Part shown: in pieces, positions 41,318 to 50,790 of the stretch
Position numbering within the stretch: the first letter of the stretch is position 1
How the letters are laid out: each line of letters opens with the position of its first letter
Source of the DNA: Streptomyces sp. NBC_00239
GTDB lineage: Bacteria; Actinomycetota; Actinomycetes; Streptomycetales; Streptomycetaceae
Direction: 5' to 3'
Length of the DNA stretch: 64,000 bases
Assembly: GCF_036194065.1 (NCBI RefSeq)
Contig: NZ_CP108098.1
Coordinates: forward strand, 62,001-126,000
Position numbers and translations under genes: made by a program
Notes under the pieces: model-generated
The model's input: only the letters and a program-made list of their open reading frames with translations
Database searches by the model: none
What the model was told of the DNA's origin: nothing

Positions 41318-42520
41318 ATGACCCAGCTTGAGACCGCTGACCACGGGGCGCTGCGCGCCGACATGGTCCGCGCCCTGTACAAGGAGGACGCGATCGTCTC
41401 CGAGGCTGTCGCGGCAGCCTTTACCGCCGTGCCCCGGCACAGGTTCGCGCCCGAGGCGACCCTGGAGGCGGCCTACAACCTTCACGGCATCCTGCCGGTG
41501 AAGAAGGACGAGCACGGGCTCAACATGAGCGTGATCTCCGCGGCGCACCTGCAAGGGGTGATGCTGGAGCAGGCTGGCATCAAGCCCGGCATGAGGGTGC
41601 TGGAGATCGGCTCGGGCGGCTACAACGCCGCGCTCATTCAGGAACTCGTCGGGCCCGGCGGCGAGGTCATCAGCCTCGACATCGACCGCGACGTCATCGA
41701 CCGTGCCCGGCAGAACCTGGACGACACCGGATACGGCCAGGTCAAGACGATCGTGGCCGACGCCGAGACCGTGGTGGCCGACCTCGGTCAGTTCGACCGC
41801 ATCATCGCGACCGTCGCGACGTGGGACATCCCCCCGTCGTGGATCGCCGCCCTCGCTGAGGACGGGCGGCTCGTCACGCCGCTGACGGTGTGCGGCACGA
41901 CCCGGTCGGTGGCGTTCGAGCGTGACGGCGAGGACCTGGTCAGCCTCTCGTACAAGCTGTGCCACTTCGTCCCGATGCAGGGTGAGGGCGCCGCACCGGA
42001 CCGCAAGGTCATGCTGCGCGACGGCGTGGCCCTCCAGACCGACAACGATCAGGTCCCGCTGGACGCGAAGGCGTTGGGCCGGGCCCTGGCCGGTGAGCGA
42101 CTGGAGAAGTGGTCGGGGGCGGCCTACGACCTGCCCGACGAGCTGGAGTGGTTCATGACGCTGAACCTCAAGAGCCCGGCCCGTCTGCACGCTGGCCAGG
42201 ACGTGATCGACGCCGGTCTCGTGGAGCCCTCCGCGAAGCTGGGCGTGGCCGCCCTGGTCAGCGAGGACAGCTTCGCCTACCGCACCCGCCGCGCCAACCC
42301 GGACACCGGCACGGCCGGGTTCGAGAGCGGCGTCGTCGCCCACGGCCCGCAGGCCGAAGAGCTCGCGGAGCAGTACGCGGTGCTGCTGCGCGAGTGGGCG
42401 GCGGACTACCAGCGGCGCGGGGCGGCGATCATCCGGTACGTGCCGGGTGCCGCCCCCGCCCAGCTGCCCCAGGGCTCGGCGCGCAAGCGCCACGGCTACG
42501 TGACCGTGGCCTGGGTCTAG
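41318..42520 (+). CDS. FxLD-system methyltransferase (PCMT-like)
   Basis: 400 residues from the ATG at 41318 (AAGGAACAGG upstream). The N-terminal half matches protein-L-isoaspartate O-methyltransferase: VPRHRFAPE near residue 38, and the SAM motif LEIGSGGYNA at residues 95-104. An extra C-terminal domain of about 170 residues is typical of the FxLD-system methyltransferases. In related class I lanthipeptides such enzymes methylate a core Asp, which cyclises and opens to isoaspartate. The precursor follows directly and carries an Asp-Gly in its core, consistent with this. Confidence 0.85.
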   Translation: MTQLETADHGALRADMVRALYKEDAIVSEAVAAAFTAVPRHRFAPEATLEAAYNLHGILPVKKDEHGLNMSVISAAHLQGVMLEQAGIKPGMRVLEIGSGGYNAALIQELVGPGGEVISLDIDRDVIDRARQNLDDTGYGQVKTIVADAETVVADLGQFDRIIATVATWDIPPSWIAALAEDGRLVTPLTVCGTTRSVAFERDGEDLVSLSYKLCHFVPMQGEGAAPDRKVMLRDGVALQTDNDQVPLDAKALGRALAGERLEKWSGAAYDLPDELEWFMTLNLKSPARLHAGQDVIDAGLVEPSAKLGVAALVSEDSFAYRTRRANPDTGTAGFESGVVAHGPQAEELAEQYAVLLREWAADYQRRGAAIIRYVPGAAPAQLPQGSARKRHGYVTVAWV

Positions 42521-42584
42521 GACTCCGGGGCCAATCGGCTCCGGGACATCGCACCACCAACCCAACACTCCAAGGAGGGGACCG

Positions 42585-42764
42585 ATGACGGTTCAAATGA
42601 AGCAGAAGGCCGCGCCGGAGGCGCCGGCCACGGAGCCGGACGACGCCAGCTTCGACCTCGACATCTCGATCGTGGAAGGCGGCGTCGCCGCGGACCTGCT
42701 GATCCAGCTCACGGGCGACGGCTGCGGGTCCACCTGCCAGTCCGCGTGCGTCAGCTGCCCGTAA
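42585..42764 (+). CDS. FxLD-family lanthipeptide precursor
   Basis: A 59-residue gene behind AAGGAGGGG, below the usual length cut-offs. The leader contains FDLDISIVEGG at residues 23-33, the FxLD motif (F23, L25, D26) used for recognition by the dehydratase. The predicted core, TGDGCGSTCQSACVSCP, is residues 43-59. It has four Cys (47, 51, 55, 58) and Ser/Thr at 43, 49, 50, 53 and 57, so up to four lanthionine rings are possible. Asp45-Gly46 is the likely methylation/isoaspartate site. Cleavage near residue 42 is inferred; no double-glycine site is certain. Confidence 0.9.
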   Translation: MTVQMKQKAAPEAPATEPDDASFDLDISIVEGGVAADLLIQLTGDGCGSTCQSACVSCP

Positions 42765-42843
42765 CGGCAGATCCCGCGTTCACCGCGGTGCCCGGTCGCG
42801 CCTTCGTGGCGCGGCCGGGCACCGCTCGGCCACTGGAGGGCAT

Positions 42844-45747
42844 GTGTATCGCGCTGTCGACGCGGCGGCGGTCCGGGCGTCCGCGTGGAACGACCCTGGC
42901 CACCGGATGATCTGGCCGGACCTCACCGGCCCGGATACCGGATCAGAGGGGTGGCGGGCCTGGCTGCATCAGGTCTGGACGACGGACGGCTTCTCGGCAG
43001 CCGTCACAGCGGCGAGCCCCGATCTGGCGGACCGCGTACGGCAAATCAGGGAGGGCAGGCCCCTTCCTGCCGAGGACGTACGCCGCACAGTGCTTGCCGT
43101 CATGCGCTACCTCCTGCGCGCGAGCGGGCGCGCCACTCCCTTCGGGCTGTTCGCCGGCGTCAACACCGCCCGCTACGGCCCGATACCCGGCCTGGTCGTG
43201 GGCAGCGGGCACCGCGCCGTCGCCAAGCCGGAATCGGTGGCCGTCAACGCGCTGGTCGCGCGCTTCGAGGCCGATCCGCAGCTCCGTCCCCATCTCCTGC
43301 TGCTCACCTCCGCGCTCGCCGTCGAGTACGACGGGCAGGTGGTGATCGAGCACCGCCCACCTACCGGGTTGGACAGTGCACCGGACCACGTACGCATCCG
43401 CCTGACGGGCCCGGTCCGTGAAGCCCTGGCAGGCGCCCGGTCTCCGATCGGGTGGGACGCTCTCGCAGCACGGTTATCCGGCGCCTACCCGCGCGCCTCC
43501 ACGGCTGCGGTGGACAAGCTCCTCGCGGGCCTGGTCGAGCAACGCGTCCTCCTCTCCAGCCTGCGCTCGCCGATGACGGCCGCCGATCCTTTCGCCGAGC
43601 TCTCCGCCCTCCCCACGGCGTACGTGCCGCCTCAGACCCCGGGGCTGGCCGAAACACCGCGGCCAGCATTCGACCTGCGCGTCGACTGGCACCTGACGAT
43701 CCCTGAGGCGGTGGCCCGCGAGGCGGAGGCCGCAGCACGGGCCCTGTCCCGCCTGGCACCCCGGAATGCACTCCGTGGCTGGGCGGAGTGGCACGACCGG
43801 TTCCTGAACCGGTACGGGCCGCGCGCGGTCGTCCCCGTGTACGAGGCCATCGACGCGCTCGGCTATCCGCCCGGCTATCGCGGAACCACCGACCCCGTGC
43901 CCGCACCTCTGCCGGACCGGACGAGCGCCCTGCTCAAGCTCGCCTACCGGGCCGCGGTGGAGCGCAGCCGCGAGGTCGTACTCGATGACGCGATGATCGA
44001 AGAGCTGGCCGTCGTGGACTCCCGGCGGCCGGTGCAGCCGAGCGCGGAGCTGACCGTGCGGATTCACGCAGAAAGCCTGGCGGCCCTGGCGCAGCGCGAC
44101 TTCGTACTGCACGTCACCGGGGTGTCGCGGTCGGCCGGCTCGACCACCGGGAAGTTCCTCAGCGTGCTGGCCGACGCAGACCGCCGCCGCATGAGCGAGG
44201 TCTATGCCACCCTGCCGGGCCTGCACCGTGGGGTGCTCGTCGCACAGATCAGCTCTCCTCCGTTGTCCGTCCAAGGACAGGACGTCGCGCGTACCCCGCA
44301 GGTGACCCAGGTGGTGATCCCCGTGGGCGACTTCGCCGGCCCGGACACCGATGTGCTGCCCGTCTCGGATCTGGCGGTCACCGCCGATGCCGACAGGCTG
44401 CACCTGGTCTCCCTCTCCCGGCGCTGCCCCGTGCACTCTGTGCTGCTCAACGCGGTCGACCTGACCCGGCACACCCACCCCCTGGCCCGGTTCCTTGCCG
44501 AGGCCCCCGTCGCACTTGCCGTCCCCTGCACTGGCTTCCAGTGGGGCACCACGGTGTCCGCGCTGCCGTTCCTCCCCGCGCTCCGCTACGGGCGCACCGT
44601 CCTCTCCCCTGCCCGCTGGCTCCTCACCGCCGCCGACCTCCCCGACGCCACGGCTCCGTCGAAGGCATGGGACAAGGCGCTGGAGGACTGGCGCAGGCAG
44701 GTCAACGTGCCGCGGCACGTCTACCTGAGCGAGGCAGACCAGACCCTTCCGCTGGACCTGGAGGAGCCCGCCCACCGAGCCTTGCTCCGTGCTCACCTGA
44801 ACCGTCACCGCGCGGTGACGCTGCGCGCGGCACCCCGGCCTCAGGATCTGGGCTGGGCCGGGGGTCGTGCGCACGAGGTCGTCGTACCGCTCTCCGCGGA
44901 CCAGCGCCTCCCGGCCATCACGACCGCGGGCACACACGTGGTGGACCGGGGGCACGGGCTGCTCCCCGGGTGCGACGACCGCCTGTACCTCCAGCTTCAC
45001 GGACACCGCGACCGGCAGGACCCGATCCTGATCCGGCACCTGCCCGATCTCCTACACCGGCTCGACAGCCCCAGGTGGTGGTTCATCCGCTACGCGGACC
45101 CGGCCGAGCACCTGCGGCTGCGCCTGGCCTGTGCGCCCGGCACCGTCGGGAAAGCCATGGAGATGGCCGGCGCCTGGGCTCGGCAGCTCAGGGACCGTGG
45201 CCTCATCACGCACCTCACCGTCGCCACCCACCTGCCGGAGACTGCCCGCTTCGGTGGCCCGACGGCGATCGAGGCGGCCGAGGGCTGCTTCGCCGCCGAC
45301 TCCGCTGCGGCAGTCGCCCAGCTCGCCATGCAGACGGCGGCCGGGCCGGACCCGCGCGCGCTGACCGCGGCGAGCATGGTGGACATCGCCGTCGGCCTTC
45401 TGGGGAGCACCGACGCAGCGATGCAGTGGCTCGTCGAACGCACCCGTACGCAGCCGGCCGCACCACCCCGACCCGTCTACCGGCAGGCCATCGAGCTGGC
45501 CACCGGCGATCTGGAAGACCTCGACGCGCACGTCAGCACCGCCTGGACCCAAAGGCGGGCGGCGCTCGCCGACTACCGGCGCGCCCTCGCGGGCACGGCT
45601 CTGCGACCTGAGGAAGTGCTGGCCGACCTGCTGCACCTGCACCACGTGCGGGTGCACGGCCTGGGCCTGGACGAGGAGCGCGTTCACCTTCACCTGGCGA
45701 GAGCCGCCGCCCTGAGCTGGACCGCCCGACCGCGGAGGACTTCATGA
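42844..45747 (+). CDS. class I lanthipeptide dehydratase LanB
   Basis: From a GTG behind GGAGGG, 967 residues, close to NisB. The N-terminal glutamylation domain has the diagnostic RYLLRASGRATPFGLFAGV near residues 85-103. The C-terminal part (RLYLQLHGHRDRQDPILIRH, then WWFIRYADPAEHLRLRL) is the SpaB_C elimination domain. The enzyme uses glutamyl-tRNA to dehydrate Ser and Thr of the precursor. Its stop overlaps the LanC start (ATGA). It is the central enzyme of the cluster. Confidence 0.92.
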   Translation: MYRAVDAAAVRASAWNDPGHRMIWPDLTGPDTGSEGWRAWLHQVWTTDGFSAAVTAASPDLADRVRQIREGRPLPAEDVRRTVLAVMRYLLRASGRATPFGLFAGVNTARYGPIPGLVVGSGHRAVAKPESVAVNALVARFEADPQLRPHLLLLTSALAVEYDGQVVIEHRPPTGLDSAPDHVRIRLTGPVREALAGARSPIGWDALAARLSGAYPRASTAAVDKLLAGLVEQRVLLSSLRSPMTAADPFAELSALPTAYVPPQTPGLAETPRPAFDLRVDWHLTIPEAVAREAEAAARALSRLAPRNALRGWAEWHDRFLNRYGPRAVVPVYEAIDALGYPPGYRGTTDPVPAPLPDRTSALLKLAYRAAVERSREVVLDDAMIEELAVVDSRRPVQPSAELTVRIHAESLAALAQRDFVLHVTGVSRSAGSTTGKFLSVLADADRRRMSEVYATLPGLHRGVLVAQISSPPLSVQGQDVARTPQVTQVVIPVGDFAGPDTDVLPVSDLAVTADADRLHLVSLSRRCPVHSVLLNAVDLTRHTHPLARFLAEAPVALAVPCTGFQWGTTVSALPFLPALRYGRTVLSPARWLLTAADLPDATAPSKAWDKALEDWRRQVNVPRHVYLSEADQTLPLDLEEPAHRALLRAHLNRHRAVTLRAAPRPQDLGWAGGRAHEVVVPLSADQRLPAITTAGTHVVDRGHGLLPGCDDRLYLQLHGHRDRQDPILIRHLPDLLHRLDSPRWWFIRYADPAEHLRLRLACAPGTVGKAMEMAGAWARQLRDRGLITHLTVATHLPETARFGGPTAIEAAEGCFAADSAAAVAQLAMQTAAGPDPRALTAASMVDIAVGLLGSTDAAMQWLVERTRTQPAAPPRPVYRQAIELATGDLEDLDAHVSTAWTQRRAALADYRRALAGTALRPEEVLADLLHLHHVRVHGLGLDEERVHLHLARAAALSWTARPRRTS

Positions 45748-46988
45748 CCGTGACCGTCACCGCGCCCGCCGTGCTGACGGCCGCCTGCACGCTGGCCCAG
45801 TCCCTCACCGACCCGGCCGCCGCGTGGCCCAAGGGCCGTCCGGATGGCTGGCGGGCCTGGCCACAGTCCCTCGCCGGAGGCGCCGCGGGCATCGCCCTGC
45901 TCCACATCGAGCGGGCCCGCACCGGGCACGGCGACTGGGACACGGCACACCGCTGGCTGGCCGAATCCGTCCGCGGCGACATCAGCGCCGCCTTCAACGC
46001 CAACCTGTACTTCGGCGCCCCGGCCCTGGCCTTCCTCGTACACCGGGCGGACAGTGCGACCGGCCGGTACCGGCGGATGCTGCAACGCCTGGACACGGCG
46101 ACCGAGTCCCTGACCCGCGCCCGCCTGGCTCAGGCACACCAGCGCCTCGCCACCGGGGAACAACCGCCCATGGAGGAGTTCGACGTGATCCGCGGCCTGG
46201 CCGGGCTCGGTGCGCACCACCTCAGCCGGCACGGTGACGCCGAGATCACCGCCGCGGTCCTGGCGTACCTGGTCCGGCTGACTGAGCCGCTGCCCGACCC
46301 GGCCGGGCTCCCGCCGTGGTGGATGAACGTGGGGACCACCGGCGAGCTCCACCCCGACTACCCCCGTGGGCACGGGAACTTCGGGCTGGCCCACGGCGTC
46401 GGAGCGGTCCTGGCCGTCATGTCCCAGGCCCTGCTACGCGGCCTGGACGTGCCCGGTCTGACCGGCGCCGTCGAGCGGGTGTGCGCGTGGATGGACCAGT
46501 GGCGCCAGGGGGACGAGTCCTGCCCCTGGTGGCCCGGCCTGATCGACCACGAGCAAGTAGCGAACGGCACCGTCGAGCCTGACCTCCGTCCGCGGGCTTC
46601 GTGGTGCTACGGCGTCAGCGGGACCGCCCGAGCCCAGCAGCTCGCCGGTCTCGCCCTGCGCGATCCGGGCCGCGTCCGCACCGCCGAGCGGGCGGTCCTC
46701 GCCACCCTCCGCGACCCGTACCAACTCGGCCGCCTCCCCGAGATCGGCCTGTGCCACGGCATGGCCGGGCTGCTTCAAGCCGCGTGGCGCATGGCCGCCG
46801 AGACCGGCAACACGCGGATCGCCGCTGAACTGCCCCACCTCGCCAACCGACTGATCACCGCGGCGAAGCGGCCCAGCCAGGAGCCCGAACTCCTCGACGG
46901 CGCCGCTGGCGCGGCCCTCGCCCTGCACACCCTCGGCACGAACCACGCCCCCGCACCGCACTGGGACACCTTCCTCGCCCTGGCCTGA
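45744..46988 (+). CDS. lanthionine synthetase LanC
   Basis: 414 residues. LanC zinc ligands are present: Cys288 (RASWCYGVSGTA) and Cys337-His338 (GLCHGMAGLL). The alternating GxxG helix-barrel repeats (LAGGAAGIALLHIE, GLAGLGAHHLS, GHGNFGLAHGVGAVL) are clear. It activates Cys thiols for Michael addition to dehydro residues, forming (methyl)lanthionine rings. Four rings could be made on the precursor at 42585. Confidence 0.92.
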   Translation: MTVTVTAPAVLTAACTLAQSLTDPAAAWPKGRPDGWRAWPQSLAGGAAGIALLHIERARTGHGDWDTAHRWLAESVRGDISAAFNANLYFGAPALAFLVHRADSATGRYRRMLQRLDTATESLTRARLAQAHQRLATGEQPPMEEFDVIRGLAGLGAHHLSRHGDAEITAAVLAYLVRLTEPLPDPAGLPPWWMNVGTTGELHPDYPRGHGNFGLAHGVGAVLAVMSQALLRGLDVPGLTGAVERVCAWMDQWRQGDESCPWWPGLIDHEQVANGTVEPDLRPRASWCYGVSGTARAQQLAGLALRDPGRVRTAERAVLATLRDPYQLGRLPEIGLCHGMAGLLQAAWRMAAETGNTRIAAELPHLANRLITAAKRPSQEPELLDGAAGAALALHTLGTNHAPAPHWDTFLALA

Positions 46989-47010
46989 CCACCTACCGGG
47001 AGCCCTCGCC

Positions 47011-47829
47011 ATGCCCGCGCCCACCTGGCATCAGGCCAACGTCGCATTCGCCGACTGGAGCCTCGCCGAAACCTCCGCCCTGACGCACCTCGCCCCGCTC
47101 CTGCGCGCGGCAGAGGAGAACGGCGACCTCACCACCTGGTTCCACATCCGCAAGCGCCCGTGCTGGCGCATCCGCTATCAGACGGCCGAGGGCCGCCACG
47201 ACCCCATCGCGCCGGCCCTGGAGGCTCTGGCGGCTGAGGGGCATATCAACGGATGGATGGCGGTCATCTACGAGCCCGAGGTCCACGCCTTCGGCGGGCC
47301 CGAGGGCATGGACGTAGCCCACCGTCTCTTTCACCGGGACAGCCGCGACCTGGTCAACTACCTCCTGAAGGAGGACGACCGCAGGCGGGAGATGTCCCTG
47401 CTGCTGTGCAGCCTGCTCATGCGGTCGGCCGGACTGGACTGGTACGAGCAGGGCGACGTCTGGGCCCGGGTCAGCGAGCACCGCGGCCAGCCGGAGACCG
47501 GCGGAAGTAGCCGTCACCGGGCCGCGGTGCTCCGGCTGATCTCCGTGGACGCCCAGGACATGCTGCGCGCGGGCGGCCAGCTCGCGCGCTTCTCCGACTG
47601 GGCCGCGGCCTACACCGCCGCCGGATCGGAGTTGACCAGCCTTTCGGCGGCGGGCGGCCTTCGCCGCGGTCTGCGCGACGTCGTTGCCCATCACGTTCTG
47701 TTCGCCTGGAACCGTGCTGGCCTCGCCCAGGACGACCAAGCCGCCCTGGCCGCCGCCGCGAAGACGGTCATCTTCGGACCCGACCCCACCACCGAGCGGA
47801 GCCCCCAGGACCGTGCCCACTCTGTCTGA
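47011..47829 (+). CDS. thiopeptide-type bacteriocin biosynthesis protein (SpaB_C-like)
   Basis: 272 residues. It matches the stand-alone SpaB_C/elimination-type domain: WHQANVAFADWSLAETSALT, HIRKRPCWRIRY, then WYEQGDVWARVSEHR. In thiopeptide and lanthipeptide systems this domain removes glutamate from glutamylated Ser/Thr, or serves in later modification. Here LanB already has such a domain, so this copy may have another role, such as C-terminal or N-terminal modification. FxLD clusters usually contain such an extra copy. The next gene overlaps it by 17 bases. Confidence 0.8.
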   Translation: MPAPTWHQANVAFADWSLAETSALTHLAPLLRAAEENGDLTTWFHIRKRPCWRIRYQTAEGRHDPIAPALEALAAEGHINGWMAVIYEPEVHAFGGPEGMDVAHRLFHRDSRDLVNYLLKEDDRRREMSLLLCSLLMRSAGLDWYEQGDVWARVSEHRGQPETGGSSRHRAAVLRLISVDAQDMLRAGGQLARFSDWAAAYTAAGSELTSLSAAGGLRRGLRDVVAHHVLFAWNRAGLAQDDQAALAAAAKTVIFGPDPTTERSPQDRAHSV

Positions 47830-48943
47830 GGCTGTCGCCCGATTCCCCCTCGTCCCCCGTCCACGGCCTACCTGCCGCCCCCTTCCCCAACGCACCCGCA
47901 ACCTGACCGCCCTGGCGCAGTCAGCGGCGGACACCAAGAACCCGGTCACCGCTTCGAGCGTCTACAACCAGGCCGCCCTACTCGCCTCCGACGCGGGCCT
48001 CCCCCAGCTCGCAGCCGAGCTGTGTCACAAGCACGCCCACGCCTACCTGCACGCGGCCCCGCTCAGCGCCGAGACCGCGATCCGGGCCCTGGAACCGGTC
48101 GTCAACCTGGCCCGCCTCCAGCTCCGTGCCCAGCACGGCGACGTCGGCCTCGGCCTTCTCCTGGGCCTATTCGAGGCCGTCACCAGCAGCACCGCCCTCC
48201 GTTTCGCCGACGTAGTCGTCCCCGCCGACCTCGTCCGTACCGCTGCCGCCCGGCAGGAGGTCCGAGCGTGGCTCTGGCGAATTCTGCTCGCCGACGGCTC
48301 CCGAGCCCTCACCGCAGCCGGCCTGTGGAACGACGCCCTCGCACACGTCCGAGAACACCAGGGCATCGGCGCGCGGATGCTCGACGGCCGGCAGATCGCC
48401 GTCGTGGCATCGCTCACCAACGGCGAGACCGCCACCGCCGCCGAACTCATCGCCAGAACGGAACCCGGTGATCCCTGGGAGGCCGCCGTCACAGCCTGCC
48501 TCCACGCTTTGTGCCACCGCGCCACCGTGGGGCTGGACCAGTCGGAGAAGAACGAGCTGGCGAACACCGTCCTCGCCATCCCCAGCCAGCCGGGCACGGT
48601 GCTCTTCGGCGTTCGACTCGCTCTCGCGGCCCTGAACGCCGTCGACACCGGCCCGGCCGCCGATCGCATCGTGCATGCCCTGCACCGGCGCATCACCCTC
48701 GCTTCCGACGGTGTAGCGGCCCGGGAGGCACATGGCGATCCGCAATTCAGGGCCCTGGCCACCAAGAAGGAGTTGGAGAGCTGCCAAGATCTTGTCGAAG
48801 CATGCGGCTTGGGCTCCGGCGAACTCCCCGCCCCCCTTCGCCGAGGCCTCGTCGGCGCGGTTGAGATCAGCGACCAAGTCATCCGCAGGAGTCTTCGCGA
48901 GGGCGCCATGGCCCGGGCTGACACCCCACGACTGGGTAGCTAG
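47813..48943 (+). CDS. lanthipeptide cluster hypothetical, helical 376 aa
   Basis: A GTG at 47813 inside the end of the previous gene gives 376 residues, with overlap suggesting coupling. It is all-helical, with TPR-like pairs (SSVYNQAALLASDAGLPQLAAEL, cited in part; then WNDALAHVREHQGIGARM). No catalytic motif or membrane segment is seen. It may be a scaffold or regulator of the lanthipeptide enzymes. It is the last gene of the cluster; no transporter or protease follows. Confidence 0.6.
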   Translation: MPTLSEAVARFPLVPRPRPTCRPLPQRTRNLTALAQSAADTKNPVTASSVYNQAALLASDAGLPQLAAELCHKHAHAYLHAAPLSAETAIRALEPVVNLARLQLRAQHGDVGLGLLLGLFEAVTSSTALRFADVVVPADLVRTAAARQEVRAWLWRILLADGSRALTAAGLWNDALAHVREHQGIGARMLDGRQIAVVASLTNGETATAAELIARTEPGDPWEAAVTACLHALCHRATVGLDQSEKNELANTVLAIPSQPGTVLFGVRLALAALNAVDTGPAADRIVHALHRRITLASDGVAAREAHGDPQFRALATKKELESCQDLVEACGLGSGELPAPLRRGLVGAVEISDQVIRRSLREGAMARADTPRLGS

Positions 48944-48958
48944 CGCGGTAAGAGATCC

Positions 48959-49648
48959 TCAGGTACTGACGGATGTGGGCTGCTGTGTGCTGGCCTGTGC
49001 TGTGGCGGCCGGCCGGCTCGTACTCTCCATCCTCTGGTGCACCACCCGCACAGTGTCGCTCCCTTCACCATCGACGGCGACGGCCATCGCCAGCACGGTG
49101 GGGGCCAGCGGTTCGGCCTCTGAGGGATCGGTGATGGCGAGCCAGGTAGCTACTGCCCTTCGTGCTGAGTCGCGTGTGCGCTGGTCACCGTTCCCGAAGA
49201 GCGCCGAGAGCAACCCGACAGTGTGCAGGTACCAGCGGGTCGCGTCCGCATGCCGACCCGTCAGGTGCGCCAACCAACCGCTCATTTCACGGACGTTGAT
49301 GGTGCGTGCGTCTCGCTCCCCGTACTCGGCCGTCATCGCCTGATTGAGCCGTTCAGCCTCGACAATGGCGCGCTGGAGCGTCTCAGGTTCCTTCGCTGTG
49401 AAGGCTGAGGTCACGAACAGGATGCCGTCCCGGTACGCCTCCGGTATCTCCGGCGCCGGGTTCGTAGCAGCCCGTTCTGTGGTGGTGGCGCTGCGCGGGG
49501 TTCGGGGCTCTGGCGCGGCCTTGGGCGCCGGTCCTGCCTTCGTCGGTCGGGGTGGACTGACCGGCTGGGTATCAGTGACGGTGTCGGGACGATCCCAGAA
49601 GGCGGAGCTGACTTTGCCCCACGGGCGGTACAGCGGGTCGTTCTCCAT
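48959..49648 (-). CDS. hypothetical protein upstream of transfer block
   Basis: 229 residues from ATG 49648 (GAGGAGTACCACC upstream); an ATG five codons earlier is in frame. The N-terminal third is Pro/Thr/Ala-rich, then a helical domain (AIVEAERLNQAMTAEYGERD, then VREMSGWLAHLTGRHADATRWYLHTV) resembles a TPR pair. No family is recognised. It is on the same strand as the transglycosylase gene, 44 bases downstream of its end, so both may be one transcript. Confidence 0.55.
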   Translation of the reverse strand: MENDPLYRPWGKVSSAFWDRPDTVTDTQPVSPPRPTKAGPAPKAAPEPRTPRSATTTERAATNPAPEIPEAYRDGILFVTSAFTAKEPETLQRAIVEAERLNQAMTAEYGERDARTINVREMSGWLAHLTGRHADATRWYLHTVGLLSALFGNGDQRTRDSARRAVATWLAITDPSEAEPLAPTVLAMAVAVDGEGSDTVRVVHQRMESTSRPAATAQASTQQPTSVST

Positions 49649-49692
49649 GGTGGTACTCCTCATGCTCAGTTCGGGTGCCCTTCGGGGCGAGG

Positions 49693-50790
49693 TCAGACGT
49701 TCACGCCCCTTGTACGGAGGTAGGCGATCGGACTGACGTCGGTGCCGTAGCCGGGGCCGGTGCGGATCTCGAAGTGCAGGTGTGGTCCGAAGGTGTTCCC
49801 GGTCTCGCCGGACACGCCGATCTGCTGCCCGCCCTCGACCTTCTGACCGGCCTGGACCGGAGGTGTGCCTGCCATGTGGGCGTACTGGCTGTACTTGCCG
49901 TCGTCGTGCTTGATGACGACCTCGTAGCCGTACGCGCCGGCCCAGCCCGCGGAGTGCACGACTCCCGGCCCGGCTGCCTTGATCACAGTTCCCGTCGGCA
50001 CGGGGAAGTCAACGCCGGTGTGGTAGCCGCTCGACCAGGCGGAACCTTTCTGCCCGTAGGGAGTCCCGGCTGCGCCACTGACGGGCAGCGTCCAGCCCTC
50101 GGAGGAGAGCTTCCCCCCACCGGAGTCCGGCATGGTGAGGTTGGCGGCGTTCTTCATGATGTCCCGGACGTAGTTGTACGTCTGCCCTTCGGCGAAGCGC
50201 GCGGGCGGGACGCCCTTGAAGTAGTCGACCCAGCCCCACCCCGCGTTGTAGCCGGACAGAGCCAGCTCGATGGGGCTGCCGTTGTAGTGCCCGTACTTCT
50301 TTGCCTTCTTGACGAGGTCACACATCATGCGGCCTTGGGACGGGATCGCGTCCTCGGGGTCGCGTACGTCCTTCACCCCGTCGCCGTTGCCATCAATGCC
50401 TTGGGATGCCCAGGTGTCATCAATGAACTGGGAGATACCTTTCGCCAAGGGGATCTTTTTGATGATGTTGCCGTTCGCGTCCCTTACGTACTCGTAGGAC
50501 GTGGCACTCGGATCGAAGTTGCTCTCCGCCTGGATCTGGGCCGCGAGGATGCCCGGAGACAGGCCCTGATCGCAGTCGGCAGCGGCCTTCTCTATGAGTG
50601 CGGCGTACTTGGCCGGCACAAAGCCCTTCCCTACCCTCAGCTTGCCGCCAGCCACGATCCCACCTCCGCCCCCGCCTCCGCCGGCTCCGTCGTCGTCGCC
50701 GGAGGCGGCGAACACGATGCCGACGCCGAAGACGAGCGGGACGCCGAACCCGACGCCCGCGGCGAGGGCTATGCCCTTCTTGAGACTCAT
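49693..50790 (-). CDS. bifunctional lytic transglycosylase/M23 endopeptidase
   Basis: 365 residues from ATG 50790 (GGGGGAGTGAG upstream). One N-terminal membrane segment (residues 8-29) is followed by a Gly-rich linker. The transglycosylase core has Glu89 (QIQAESNFDPSA), GISQF and ALSGYNAG. The M23 zinc peptidase has His257 and Asp261 (YHTGVDFP) and His337-x-His339 (GPHLHFEIR). It probably opens peptidoglycan for the transfer apparatus, like VirB1-type proteins. It is divergent from the transfer operon. Confidence 0.88.
   Translation of the reverse strand: MSLKKGIALAAGVGFGVPLVFGVGIVFAASGDDDGAGGGGGGGGIVAGGKLRVGKGFVPAKYAALIEKAAADCDQGLSPGILAAQIQAESNFDPSATSYEYVRDANGNIIKKIPLAKGISQFIDDTWASQGIDGNGDGVKDVRDPEDAIPSQGRMMCDLVKKAKKYGHYNGSPIELALSGYNAGWGWVDYFKGVPPARFAEGQTYNYVRDIMKNAANLTMPDSGGGKLSSEGWTLPVSGAAGTPYGQKGSAWSSGYHTGVDFPVPTGTVIKAAGPGVVHSAGWAGAYGYEVVIKHDDGKYSQYAHMAGTPPVQAGQKVEGGQQIGVSGETGNTFGPHLHFEIRTGPGYGTDVSPIAYLRTRGVNV

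Noticed and set aside
43474..45039. A long minus-strand frame inside LanB
   Set aside because: LanB on the plus strand is unambiguous; the antisense frame has no start signal or domain.
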